DNA of 59,761 nucleotides from Clostridia bacterium (GCA_017512905.1 JAFWEL010000013.1:1-59761), one strand, 5' to 3'; counted from the stretch's first letter, positions 16,624-25,464 are shown. The notes: generated from the sequence alone by a model not told the origin. Made by a program: numbers and translations.

Positions 16624-16977
16624 CTATATGGCAATTTCATCGCTGTTGGCATGCTCGTGCGGAGGCCACCATAGCAGGTCCTTCTGCCGCACGGAGCAGA
16701 TCACACCCTTCGGCAGGATGTGCTTTACCTTCGCGACAGCCTTATTGCCGATCCGGTCATAGAGGCGGCCAGCGCTGAAGCACTCACCCAGTACGGTGTA
16801 TGTGCTGTTGGCGACATAGCCGATCTTGCCCAGACCTTCCATCTCCACGCTGATGGCTTCATGGTCATACTTGTTGTCGGGATCCTTGATCAGCGTGACG
16901 CGTGTGCCTTCCTTGAGGAAAGCGTCTCCCAGGTAGTGAACCGTGCCCGTGATGGTGATGTAAATCTTCTTTCCCAT
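16624..16977 (-). CDS. HIRAN-domain protein
   Basis: A 117-aa protein consisting of a HIRAN-like domain: ITGTVHYLGDAFLKEGTRVTLIKDPDNKYDHEAISVEM ... KIGYVANS. HIRAN domains bind DNA 3' ends or stalled forks in helicases; free-standing bacterial versions are of unknown role. The ATG at 16977 follows AAAGGGGG. An inverted pair CTGTAC/GTACAG lies just upstream (about 16994-17018) and could be an operator. The WYL regulator gene lies upstream on the same strand. Confidence 0.8.
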   Translation of the reverse strand: MGKKIYITITGTVHYLGDAFLKEGTRVTLIKDPDNKYDHEAISVEMEGLGKIGYVANSTYTVLGECFSAGRLYDRIGNKAVAKVKHILPKGVICSVRQKDLLWWPPHEHANSDEIAI

Positions 16978-17106
16978 TAAAATCCCCCTTTGATAGCCTG
17001 TACTTGTCGATTGCATGTACAGTATACCAAAGAGGGTGTCCAAAAATCACCACTTGCAGCGGCGTTGCTTTGCGAGTCCAATTTTTACCCCTTCAAAGGC
17101 TGCTCA

Positions 17107-18087
17107 TTATTTATACTGCTCGCTCAGCCGATGAATTTCTTCCCGCATGCGCTCGACCAGGGCGTCCGGGGCGACGATTCGTATGCTCTTCCCGAGGGCT
17201 ACGATCCAGCCGATGAACTGGGGACTGGCGATGACGTTGACCGTCGCCTGAAAGTGCGTGTCGCTCACCGGCGCGAGACTGATGTCCTTGCCGAATCGGT
17301 CGATGATGACGCCGACCATGTGGTTCTCTGCTTCCAGAGTGACGATGGTTTCCTCGCCGGTGAACATGCCGAAAACGCTCTTGCTGTAGAGCGCCATGTC
17401 GAAAGCCTCGAACGCTTTCTGACCCTGGCGAGGTTCGTCCAGCGCCTTGATGCGCAGCATCTTGTCCACGCGGTAGTGTTTGATCATGTTGGCGTTGGCG
17501 TCATAAGCCACGAGGTAGTACTTCTCGTCATCCCAGGTGAGCGCCCAGGGACTGACCTGATACCAGTCGCCGCCCCGACGCAGCTCCATCTCTTTGTTCA
17601 GGTTCCACTGGCCGTACTGAAACCGTATCTGTGAGCCCGCGTTGATGGCGCTGTGGAGACGGTCGATGTTGTAGTAGATGGATTCGTTCATCGCCTTGAC
17701 GCGGCCGGCGATGTAGACCTGTCGGTGGAGCTGAGCGGCTTGATAAACGCTGGTATAGTGTTCCAGCTTGCGGATCAGTTCCCGGGACTTCCGGGTGGTG
17801 ATGAACTTGGCCGCCTGCACGGAATCCACCAGCAGCTTCAGCTCAGGCAGCTCGAAATCCCGCTCACCGAGGTGATAGTAGGTGGTGCGGTCGCGCTGCT
17901 GGGCGATGATGTCGAAACCAAACTGTCGCAGATCCTCAAAGTCGTTGTAGAGGGTCTTTCTGTCAGCGGTGATATTCACGGCGGCCAATTTCGCGATGAT
18001 CTCCTGCAGCGTCAGCGCATGCTCGTCGTCGGTCTCCTGGCTGAATATTCGGATGAGGTGGAGCATCTTCATCTTGCCCTTCGCCAT
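17107..18087 (-). CDS. HTH-WYL domain transcriptional regulator
   Basis: A 326-aa regulator. An N-terminal helix-turn-helix of the DeoR type (about 15-65, LTLQEIIAKL...ADRKTLYNDFEDLRQFGFDI) is followed by a WYL domain (about 125-225, IRFQYGQWN ... YQVSPWALTWDDEKYYLVAYD, with the WYL-type PWALTW...YYLVAY core) and a C-terminal extension. WYL proteins often sense nucleic acids or nucleotides and control DNA-damage or defence genes. The ATG at 18087 follows TGGAGGGTTCACC; the longer frame lacks a site. The macro-domain operon is divergent from it, so WYL may control that operon. Confidence 0.9.
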   Translation of the reverse strand: MAKGKMKMLHLIRIFSQETDDEHALTLQEIIAKLAAVNITADRKTLYNDFEDLRQFGFDIIAQQRDRTTYYHLGERDFELPELKLLVDSVQAAKFITTRKSRELIRKLEHYTSVYQAAQLHRQVYIAGRVKAMNESIYYNIDRLHSAINAGSQIRFQYGQWNLNKEMELRRGGDWYQVSPWALTWDDEKYYLVAYDANANMIKHYRVDKMLRIKALDEPRQGQKAFEAFDMALYSKSVFGMFTGEETIVTLEAENHMVGVIIDRFGKDISLAPVSDTHFQATVNVIASPQFIGWIVALGKSIRIVAPDALVERMREEIHRLSEQYK

Positions 18088-18221
18088 GGTGAACCCTCCA
18101 AACTGTTGTTGTGCTTTGTTTATGCTTTCGCTCAGTATAGCACACAAATAATGAAAAATCTATGGACTGAAGTTTTTAAGGGAGAATTATTGGACTCGCA
18201 AATTGAAATGACATAAGGGGC

Positions 18222-18250
18222 TTTGCTTTGTAAAGAATATGTGATATAAT
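18222..18250 (+). promoter_or_regulatory. promoter of the macro-domain operon
   Basis: Extended -10 TGATATAAT (18242-18250) with a poor -35 TTTGCT (18222-18227) at 17 bp. The weak -35 fits an activated promoter. It lies between the divergent WYL gene and the macro-domain gene. Confidence 0.5.
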
Positions 18251-18298
18251 GATCTGAATCATGGTATTACAATCTTATGTGCGTTCAGAGGTGCCACA

Positions 18299-18952
18299 AT
18301 GCCATTCGAAATCGTCAGAAACGACATCACAAAAATGCAGGTTGACGCGATCGTCAACCCGACGAACCGCGGTCTGGTTCCGGGCGGCGGCCTGGATGCT
18401 GCCGTTCGTAAGGCCGCTGGGCCGGAGCTTGCCAAGGCATGCCACGCCATCGGCGGCTGCGGGACGGGCGACGCGATCATCACAGCGGGCTATAATCTTC
18501 CGGCCAGGTATGTCATCCACACGGTGGGGCCAGTCTGGCACGGCGGGCAGGGGGGAGAGAAGGCCCTGCTGACGTCCTGCTATCAAAAGTGCCTCGCGCT
18601 TGCCAAGACCCATGATTGCCGCAGCGTCGCCTTTCCCCTGATCTCCGCCGGTACCTTTGGATACCCGAAGGATGAGGCGATGGCGGTTGCGCTGGATGTG
18701 ATTTCAAAATTCCTCTTTGAAAACGACATGCTCATCTACCTGGTGGTCTTTGGCCGCACGGAATACCTCACGGGCCGGAAGCTGTTCAGCGACGTTCAGG
18801 AATATATCGACGATTCTCGGTTTTGCGTTGATGGAGGTACGCTCCATGCTCCGAAAGGTGGAAGATTAATATGGTCGGAAAGTATAAGGTCATCACCCTC
18901 TGCGGCAGCACCCGCTTCAAGGATGCCTTCATGGAAGCACAGAAGCGCCTGA
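18299..18952 (+). CDS. macro-domain protein (ADP-ribose binding/hydrolysis), altered C-terminus
   Basis: Residues 1-170 are a macro domain: IVRNDITKMQVDAIVNPTNRGLVPGGGLDAAVRKAAG, then GDAIITAGYNLPARYVIHTVGP and PLISAGTFGYP. The Asn and GGG loop used for ADP-ribose are present. Such enzymes remove ADP-ribose or process O-acetyl-ADP-ribose and ADP-ribose phosphates. After DVQEYIDDS the expected acidic tail is missing and the frame runs 82 bp into the next gene in another frame, so the 3' end is probably truncated. The ATG at 18299 starts exactly where the family starts. Confidence 0.88.
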   Translation: MPFEIVRNDITKMQVDAIVNPTNRGLVPGGGLDAAVRKAAGPELAKACHAIGGCGTGDAIITAGYNLPARYVIHTVGPVWHGGQGGEKALLTSCYQKCLALAKTHDCRSVAFPLISAGTFGYPKDEAMAVALDVISKFLFENDMLIYLVVFGRTEYLTGRKLFSDVQEYIDDSRFCVDGGTLHAPKGGRLIWSESIRSSPSAAAPASRMPSWKHRSA

Positions 18953-19182
18953 CGCTGGAGGGCAACATCGTGATCAGCGTTGGACTGTTCGGCCACTCCG
19001 GGGACGACGAGGTCTGGACGGAGGGGACGAAGGAAATGCTCGATGATATGCACAAGCGGAAAATCGACATGGCCGATGAGATATTCGTCATCAACGTCGG
19101 CGGCTACATAGGCTCCAGCACCCGCTCGGAGATCGAGTACGCCGCAGCGACCGGGAGGGCCGTCCGTTATCTGGAGCCTTAG
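18871..19182 (+). CDS. nucleoside 2-deoxyribosyltransferase-like protein
   Basis: A 103-aa Rossmann-like protein: KVITLCGSTRFKDAFMEAQKRLTLEGNIVISVGLFG, then MADEIFVINVGGYIGSSTRSEIEYAAATGR. The CGSTRF start and the SxxxEIEYA end match the nucleoside 2-deoxyribosyltransferase / DUF4406-like superfamily, in which the Glu of the final motif is catalytic. It has a strong site (AAAGGTGGAAG) and starts inside the 3' end of the macro-domain frame. Substrate unknown; context of a macro domain suggests nucleoside or ADP-ribose chemistry. Confidence 0.8.
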   Translation: MVGKYKVITLCGSTRFKDAFMEAQKRLTLEGNIVISVGLFGHSGDDEVWTEGTKEMLDDMHKRKIDMADEIFVINVGGYIGSSTRSEIEYAAATGRAVRYLEP

Positions 19183-19192
19183 GGAGAACACC

Positions 19193-19867
19193 ATGGCGAT
19201 CACGAAAACGGATTTCATGCGCGGCATGCAGTGCCGAAAAATGTTGTGGCTGGACAAGCACAAGCCCTCCCTGAAGATCATCCCGCCAGAGATTCAGGCT
19301 CGCCTGGACGCGGGGAACGACTTCGGCGATCGGGCTATGGGCATGTTCGGGCCCTACGAGGAAATGACCGTCTACCGGCCCGGCACCACCATCCCGGACA
19401 AGAAGGCGATGCTGGCCAAAACAGCGAAGCATATGGAGAAGGGAACGCCGGTCATTTGTGAAGCCGCTTTCTCCAACTACAACAACTACTGCGCGGTGGA
19501 CATTCTCAGGAAGCGCGGCCCTGTCTATGATATGTACGAGGTGAAGAACGCGCCGGAGCTCCATGAGCAGTTTGTGAAGGATGCGGGGTTTCAGTATTAC
19601 ATCCTCAAACGGTGCCGTGTCCCTGTGAGCCGGGTCTACATCGTGCTGCATGGGCCGGATGAAGCGAACCCGTTCCTGCCGGTGGAGGTCACCACCGAGG
19701 CAAAGGGCCTGTACAAGTGGATCAATGACAACATCTGGGATCTGAACCGAATGCAGAAGGAACGGGAAGAGGTGCAGGTGGAGCCGGGCGAGTGCTGCAC
19801 CAGGCCCTACGAATGCTGGTACTATGCGTATTGCCATGGCGGCATGCCCAGTGGAGGTGAATTATGA
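19193..19867 (+). CDS. Cas4/RecB-like PD-(D/E)XK nuclease with cysteine cluster
   Basis: A 224-aa protein. An N-terminal Cys (GMQCRKMLWLDKHKP) and three more near the end (ECCTRPYECWYYAYC) give the four-cysteine pattern of Fe-S Cas4/AddB-type nucleases. The PD-(D/E)XK core is visible as E in VICEAAFS, D in CAVDILRK and EVK in DMYEVKNA. Related DUF2779 proteins are much longer, continuing after the last cysteine; this one stops there. No CRISPR array or cas1/cas2 gene is present. Ten bases follow the preceding gene, and the stop overlaps the ferredoxin start (ATGA at 19864-19867). Confidence 0.75.
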   Translation: MAITKTDFMRGMQCRKMLWLDKHKPSLKIIPPEIQARLDAGNDFGDRAMGMFGPYEEMTVYRPGTTIPDKKAMLAKTAKHMEKGTPVICEAAFSNYNNYCAVDILRKRGPVYDMYEVKNAPELHEQFVKDAGFQYYILKRCRVPVSRVYIVLHGPDEANPFLPVEVTTEAKGLYKWINDNIWDLNRMQKEREEVQVEPGECCTRPYECWYYAYCHGGMPSGGEL

Positions 19868-20112
19868 TAATAGAATGTCCGGCCAATGTGCGCCTGCAGG
19901 ATTATTTACTCAGCCAGGATATCCATATCCTGACCGCATGCGGCGGTCGGGGGAACTGCGGTAAATGCAGGGTGAAGATACTCAAGGGGAAGACAGCGAT
20001 CAACACAATGGACAGGATTTGGTTCAGTGAAGGGCAATTGGCAGAAGGCTGGCGCCTTGGATGCCAGGTCTACACCAAGGAACCCACTACGGTTGAATTG
20101 ATTAATGGATAA
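19864..20112 (+). CDS. small [2Fe-2S] ferredoxin-domain protein
   Basis: An 82-aa plant-type ferredoxin fold with cysteines in CGGRGNCGKCRV (C-x5-C-x2-C) and the fourth in RLGCQV. This is the N-terminal domain seen in corrinoid-activation proteins, here free-standing. It is coupled by an ATGA overlap to the Cas4-like gene and overlaps the DUF1294 gene by 8 bp. An electron supply to the upstream Fe-S nuclease-like protein is a guess from context. Confidence 0.85.
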   Translation: MIIECPANVRLQDYLLSQDIHILTACGGRGNCGKCRVKILKGKTAINTMDRIWFSEGQLAEGWRLGCQVYTKEPTTVELING

Positions 20113-20380
20113 GAAGACGATTGTACTCGCATTTCTGGCCGTCATAGCGATTATGAATATCGTTTCCTTTGCACTGATGGGGCACGACAAGAAATGCGCT
20201 CGCCAAGGAAAGTGGCGCGTACCGGAGAAACGGCTGTTTCTGGTAACGGCGTGCTTTGGAGGACTGGGCGGCGTGCTGGGAATGAAGGTGTTTCATCACA
20301 AGACGAAGCACTGGCATTTCAGGGTGTTAATCCCCGTGCTGCTGGTTCTGCAAATTCTGGTGATAGCAGGCGGGATATAG
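20105..20380 (+). CDS. DUF1294 small membrane protein (paralogue)
   Basis: A 91-aa protein, about three quarters identical by eye to the DUF1294 protein at 14676-14966: MDKKTIVLAFLAVIAIMN, GHDKKCARQGKWRVPEKRLF and FGGLGGVLGMKVFHHKTKHW. The start overlaps the ferredoxin stop region by 8 bp. It closes the plus-strand operon. Confidence 0.85.
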   Translation: MDKKTIVLAFLAVIAIMNIVSFALMGHDKKCARQGKWRVPEKRLFLVTACFGGLGGVLGMKVFHHKTKHWHFRVLIPVLLVLQILVIAGGI

Positions 20381-20405
20381 TCGATCATATCGACCCCTCC
20401 TATTG

Positions 20406-20520
20406 AAAATAGTCACACTATCGTGTGCTATTCCCAATTATAAGGGGTGGGACTCTTCGCCGTAAGGGTGGGGCTAAAACTCCGTGACGGTGAGGCTATT
20501 TTGCCGTGCAAGTGCGGCTG
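20406..20520 (-). repeat. array of four degenerate 22-bp units, possible insertion-sequence end
   Basis: On the minus strand from about 20520 to 20432, four units of about 22 bp share the pattern CC-x-CACC-x-T-x-ACGG, followed by an inverted repeat AATAGTCACAC/GTGTGCTATT (about 20408-20432). Multiple short direct repeats at an end are a feature of IS21-type elements. No transposase gene is nearby. The remaining 20521-20820 stretch shows no gene. Confidence 0.4.
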
Positions 20521-20844
20521 GCAAGGCGATTTTTCCATCAAGTCGGAAAGACGGCCTATGGGCCATGAAGGATTCGAATGATTGTAGTATAGGGGCTGAG
20601 TCTTAAACACACTTCGAAGAAATCATACCTGGGCTATAGGAAATAGGAACACAGAAAACGGCTCTCCGCGATTCTACAGAAATACCGGAGATCACGCTCG
20701 TCAAATTCAGCAACTGCCTGAAATGGCTTACGACTCGACAGCCTGTGAGCCTTCCCGGACAGTTAATGAAATTAAACCACCAGGCTGAAACATAAATAAC
20801 ACACTTAGTATAATGAAGATTCATAAAAGCATATGTCAGGAGTG

Positions 20845-20873
20845 TGGACACAGATTTAACAATATGCTATAAT
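20845..20873 (+). promoter_or_regulatory. sigma-A promoter for the 1441-aa c-di-GMP gene
   Basis: TGGACA (20845-20850), 17-bp spacer, TATAAT (20868-20873) with extended TG at 20865-20866. Transcription would leave a leader of about 255 nt before the start codon, long enough for an RNA switch. Confidence 0.7.
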
Positions 20874-21138
20874 TTTCATAATCTGGCGAATGGATTAAAA
20901 TGGAAAGTGCCTTTTGCTTTCAATAATGGTGAACAACGGGGAATACGCACATCCATTCAAGTAGTTACTGTGCTGTCTGGTCTGCTTTGATGGTTGGAAC
21001 ATGGAAATGAAGTGCCGGGACATCGAAGTACGGAGTGATACCAGAAACAGATGATGACGAAGGCAACGGGACAACCATAGACGGACACGAAGCCGTAAAC
21101 CCCGGAAATGGCTTTTTCCTGGAGCAGGAGGATCAGAT

Positions 21139-24100
21139 ATGAGGGCAATACAGCGATATCGCTTTGATAAGAAAACGCAGGAAATGCTGGAACGCATGGC
21201 GATCCCATTCGCTATTTATCAGTTTGTCGAGAAACGGGTTGTGGCCATTGCGATTTCAGCCGGTTTCTGCAAGCTGTTCGGATATACTGATCCTTGCCAG
21301 GCCTATTACGACATGGATCATGATATGTACAGGGATGTGCATCCGGACGATGCCGGAAGAATAGCCGAAGCCGCGCTCAGGTTTGCGTCAGAGAACGGGG
21401 CGTATGAAGTCGTGTATCGCGCGAAACCCAAGGCGGCAGGAGAATATCATGTCATTCATGCCAAAGGCGAACATTCGCTGACCGAGGAAGGCATACGTCT
21501 TGCTTATGTCTGGTTTACGGACGAAGGCCCATATTCGGAGGATGCCGAAGGAACAGGCGTATCACGCATCATGACGAACACTTTGCATGAGGAAAGCATC
21601 CTGAGGGCAAATCGCTTCGATTATTTGACGGGGCTTCCCAGCATGACCTATTTTTTTGAATTGTCGGAGCTTGCAAGGGATTCGTACATGAAGGAAGGCC
21701 GTGTCCCCGTATTGCTGTACATGGATCTGTGCGGGATGAAGTTCTATAATACGAAAAACAGCTTTGCTGAGGGCGACCGGCTCTTGCAGGCGTTTTCCAG
21801 GATCCTGAGCCGCACATTTGGCAATGAGTGTTGCTGCCATATCGGGGCAGACCATTTTGCCGCATTTACGACTGAAGAGGGTCTTGAGGATACGCTGAAC
21901 AGGATATTGGAGGAGAGCCGTCATATCAATGACGGGAATTCTCTGCCCGTGCATATCGGTATTTATTCAAATCGAATGGGGACTGTGCCGGTCAGCACGG
22001 CATGTGACAGGGCCAAGCTTGCCTGTGACGGAATAAAAAGCAGCTATTCTTCCTGTTATAATTACTACAGCCCGGAGATCCAGAATGACACAGAAAGAAA
22101 ACAGTATATTCTGTCGAATCTTGACCGCGCCATTGAGGAGCGGTGGATCAACGTTTACTATCAGCCGATCATCAGAACGGTGAGCGGGCGCGTGTGCGAC
22201 GAGGAAGCCCTGGCCCGGTGGATCGATCCGGAGCTGGGATTTCTTCCGCCATCTGAATTTATCCCCTATCTTGAAGATGCGGGGCTGATCTATAAGCTGG
22301 ATCTGTATGTGCTGGAGCGGGTGCTGGAAAAGATGAAATATCAGAAGGATGCGGGACTTGCCGTCGTTCCGCATTCCGTAAACCTGTCCCGGTCAGACTT
22401 CGATGCCTGCAATATCGTTGAAGAGGTCAGAAGGCGCGTGGATGACTCGGGGTTTGACCGGAAAATGATCACCGTTGAGATTACGGAGAGTACGCTCAGC
22501 AGTGATTTTGAATTCATGAGCGAGCAGGTCAGGCGGTTCCAGAGCCTTGGGTTTCCGGTATGGATGGATGATTTCGGAAGCGGCTACGCATCCCTTGACG
22601 CGCTTCAAAGCATCAAATTCAATCTTCTGAAGTTCGATATGAGCTTCATGAGAAAGCTTGACGAAGGGGAAAACGGAAAAATCATCCTCACTGAGCTGAT
22701 GAGAATGGCCTATTCTCTCGGGATGGATACGGTCTGTGAGGGCGTTGAAAAAGAGGAGCAGGTCCAATTTCTGCATGAGATCGGTTGCTCAAAAATCCAG
22801 GGCTATTATTTCTGCAAGCCCATTCCTCTGGATACGATTATGGAAAGGTACCGGACCGGTCGTCAGATCGGTTATGAGAACCCGGAACAGACGGGCTATT
22901 TTGAAACCATCGGGCGGCTGAACCTGTACGATCTTTCCGTGATGAACAAGGGTGAAGGCGAGCTTCAAAACGCCTTCAATACCATTCCGATGGGGCTTGT
23001 GGAGGTCAAGGGAGAAGTCACGCGGTTTGCACGGAGCAATTCTTCATACCGCCGTTTTATCAAACGGTTCTTCCATTACGAACTCGGCTTTGAAGGCTCC
23101 ACCTTCGTCCCGTATGACAATTCCTTTATGGTGAACGTCGTACAGTCTTGCTGTGAGAGAGGCATTCCTTCTTTCTATGATGAGCAGATGCCAGACGGCT
23201 CTGTCGTGCATTCCTTTGCGCGGAGAGTCGGTATAGACCCGGTAACGGGAACCGTTGCGGTCGTCATTGCCGTGCTGTCGATCACGGCGCCGGATGAGGA
23301 GACGACCTATGCGGACATCGCCCGCGCTTTAGCGGCAGACTATTACAATATCTACTATGTTGATCTGGATACGGACAGGTTCATCGAATATACATCCCCT
23401 GTCGGCCGGGAAGAGCTGGCATTGGAACGTCACGGCGAGCATTTCTTTGACCAGGTTAAAAGGGACACGATGACCCGTATCTACGAGGAGGACAGAGAGA
23501 CGTTTCTGTCCGGATTCTCGAAGCAAAAGATCGTGGAGGAGCTGGACAGGCAGGGTGTGTATACGGCCACCTACCGGATCCTGGATACCGGCTCTCCCAC
23601 GTACGTCAACATGAAGATCACCCGTATGCAGGGCGGAAACAGAATCATACTGGGCGTCAGCATCATAGATTCCCAGATGAAGCAGCAGGAAGAAGAAAAG
23701 AAGCTGCTCCAGGAGAAGGTCTCCCTGGGCAGGATCGCGGCACTGTCTCCGAACTATCTTGTCTTGTATACGGTTGATCCTGTTACAGGACAGTATACAC
23801 AGTATAATCCGTCCAGCGAATACAAAAGCTTCGGGCTCGCAGGGCAGGGAGTGGATTTTTTCACAGATATGATTCTGGATGCGCCAAAGGCCATCGCGCA
23901 GGAGGATCTGGAGCATCACATGCGCGTCATGACCCGGGAAAACATGCTGGCTGTCATGCGCAGAAATGGCTTCTTTGTCCATAATTACCGGCTCATGCTG
24001 GAGGGAAAGCCCGTGCCGGTGAGTCTTAGGGCCACATTGGTTAAGGAAGCGGAGGGTGAAATGATCATCCTTGGAGTGGCTAAGGATGAAGAAGAATACA

Positions 24101-25464
24101 AACACTACCTGGAAAACGCCTATCAGGAGGCAAGCAATACCGCGATAATTTACAACCATATCGCCCATGCTTTGGCAAGAGGCTATACGGATTTGTTCTA
24201 TGTCAACATGGACACGAACGAGCTGATCGAGTTCCACACAGACGACGAACATGGCGTTCTCAGCGAAGTGCGGCACAGCGCGGATTTCTTCGAGGGCTGT
24301 GAACGGGACGCGAAGACAGGCGTCCACCCGGATGATCAGGAGAAATTCATTCAGGCCATGAACCGTGATTTCCTCAAAAAAGCCCTTGAGGGGAACAAGG
24401 TCTTTGAAATGACATACCGCAGGATAAAGGACGGAGACCCGTTCTACGTCCTGATGAAGGTTTCACGAATGGAGGACGATGAACGACTGATTGTGATCGC
24501 CGTGCAGGATATCGACGAACAGGTCAGACACCGCAAAGAGGAAGAGCGGATACAGGAGGAGCGCACGGTATATGCCCGCCTCCAGGCCATTACGGGGAAC
24601 TACATTGTCATCTATGTCGTGGACCCGGAAACAAGTCGCTATCGTGTGTTCAGCGCCACAAGCGGTTATGCGGAAGCCTTCGGCACGGAGAAGAAGGGCG
24701 ATGACTTCTTTGACTCTGTGCGGAAGGACGCGCGCATATTTGCCCATCCCGGTGATATTGACCGATTCCTTCAGGTCTTCACCAAAGAGAACGTGCTGTC
24801 TGAGGTCGAACGAAACGGCATCTTCACGTGGAGCTATCGCATCATGACGGAGGGGAAACCCGTTCATTGCCAATTGAAAGCCGCCATGGTAGAAGAGAAA
24901 GAAGGGCCGCGGTTGATTGTCGGCTTGAATAATATCGATACTCAGGTGCGTCAGGAAGAGGAGTACAACAGGCGTCTTGCACAGGCACAGACACAGGCCA
25001 ATATTGACGCTCTGACCGGAGTAAAAAACAAGCATGCCTATTTGGAAGAGGAAGTCCATATGGATCATCTGATCGATGAACACAGGCAGCCGCCGTTTTC
25101 TGTCGTGGTCTTTGATGTGAATGATTTGAAAAAGATCAACGACACAGAAGGTCACCAGGCCGGAGATCAATATCTGCAAGAGGCCTGCAGAGTCATCTGT
25201 GACATCTTTAAACATAGCCCTGTCTTCCGTGTCGGCGGAGATGAGTTTGTAGCAATCTCACAAGGCAGAGATTATGATCGAATTGAGGAGCTGCTTGACG
25301 TCATGGACAAGCGAAATCTGGAAGCGATGCGCGACGACGGAATCGTAATTGCCTGCGGCATGTCCAGGTTCAAAAACGATTCATGTGTCGCTGCTGTGTT
25401 CGAGCGTGCCGATCACAATATGTATGAGAATAAGAACAGGCTGAAGTCCTCAAAAAAATATTGA
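21139..25464 (+). CDS. large multidomain c-di-GMP protein: PAS, GGDEF-like, EAL, repeated sensor domains, GGDEF
   Basis: A 1441-aa protein with no clear membrane helices. Order: a PAS domain (about 15-145); a degenerate GGDEF domain (GADHF at about 240); a complete EAL phosphodiesterase domain (about 325-570: EEALARW, EITES, DDFGSGYAS, KFDMSF, EGVE); a further PAS-like region (about 600-715); then four related sensor domains of about 120-150 residues in an A-B-A-B order (A copies contain IYYVDLDTD / LFYVNMDTN, B copies contain YLVLYTVDP / YIVIYVVDP); and an active GGDEF domain near the C-terminus (RVGGDEF). It should both make and break c-di-GMP under control of several signals. AGGAGGATCAGAT precedes the ATG. 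The local base composition looks lower in GC than its neighbours. Confidence 0.9.
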   Translation: MRAIQRYRFDKKTQEMLERMAIPFAIYQFVEKRVVAIAISAGFCKLFGYTDPCQAYYDMDHDMYRDVHPDDAGRIAEAALRFASENGAYEVVYRAKPKAAGEYHVIHAKGEHSLTEEGIRLAYVWFTDEGPYSEDAEGTGVSRIMTNTLHEESILRANRFDYLTGLPSMTYFFELSELARDSYMKEGRVPVLLYMDLCGMKFYNTKNSFAEGDRLLQAFSRILSRTFGNECCCHIGADHFAAFTTEEGLEDTLNRILEESRHINDGNSLPVHIGIYSNRMGTVPVSTACDRAKLACDGIKSSYSSCYNYYSPEIQNDTERKQYILSNLDRAIEERWINVYYQPIIRTVSGRVCDEEALARWIDPELGFLPPSEFIPYLEDAGLIYKLDLYVLERVLEKMKYQKDAGLAVVPHSVNLSRSDFDACNIVEEVRRRVDDSGFDRKMITVEITESTLSSDFEFMSEQVRRFQSLGFPVWMDDFGSGYASLDALQSIKFNLLKFDMSFMRKLDEGENGKIILTELMRMAYSLGMDTVCEGVEKEEQVQFLHEIGCSKIQGYYFCKPIPLDTIMERYRTGRQIGYENPEQTGYFETIGRLNLYDLSVMNKGEGELQNAFNTIPMGLVEVKGEVTRFARSNSSYRRFIKRFFHYELGFEGSTFVPYDNSFMVNVVQSCCERGIPSFYDEQMPDGSVVHSFARRVGIDPVTGTVAVVIAVLSITAPDEETTYADIARALAADYYNIYYVDLDTDRFIEYTSPVGREELALERHGEHFFDQVKRDTMTRIYEEDRETFLSGFSKQKIVEELDRQGVYTATYRILDTGSPTYVNMKITRMQGGNRIILGVSIIDSQMKQQEEEKKLLQEKVSLGRIAALSPNYLVLYTVDPVTGQYTQYNPSSEYKSFGLAGQGVDFFTDMILDAPKAIAQEDLEHHMRVMTRENMLAVMRRNGFFVHNYRLMLEGKPVPVSLRATLVKEAEGEMIILGVAKDEEEYKHYLENAYQEASNTAIIYNHIAHALARGYTDLFYVNMDTNELIEFHTDDEHGVLSEVRHSADFFEGCERDAKTGVHPDDQEKFIQAMNRDFLKKALEGNKVFEMTYRRIKDGDPFYVLMKVSRMEDDERLIVIAVQDIDEQVRHRKEEERIQEERTVYARLQAITGNYIVIYVVDPETSRYRVFSATSGYAEAFGTEKKGDDFFDSVRKDARIFAHPGDIDRFLQVFTKENVLSEVERNGIFTWSYRIMTEGKPVHCQLKAAMVEEKEGPRLIVGLNNIDTQVRQEEEYNRRLAQAQTQANIDALTGVKNKHAYLEEEVHMDHLIDEHRQPPFSVVVFDVNDLKKINDTEGHQAGDQYLQEACRVICDIFKHSPVFRVGGDEFVAISQGRDYDRIEELLDVMDKRNLEAMRDDGIVIACGMSRFKNDSCVAAVFERADHNMYENKNRLKSSKKY

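Noticed and set aside
16994-17018. Firm operator call at CTGTAC/GTACAG upstream of the HIRAN gene
   Set aside because: Only six-base arms with a 13-bp gap; too weak for a separate feature.
19193-19867. True Cas4 of a CRISPR system
   Set aside because: No cas1, cas2 or repeat array in the window; the neighbours are macro-domain and ferredoxin genes.
20880-21138. c-di-GMP riboswitch (GEMM) in the leader of the 1441-aa gene
   Set aside because: A string GGACACGAAGCC recalls part of the GEMM core, but the GGCAAACC and GGTAG elements and the tetraloop receptor are not found.
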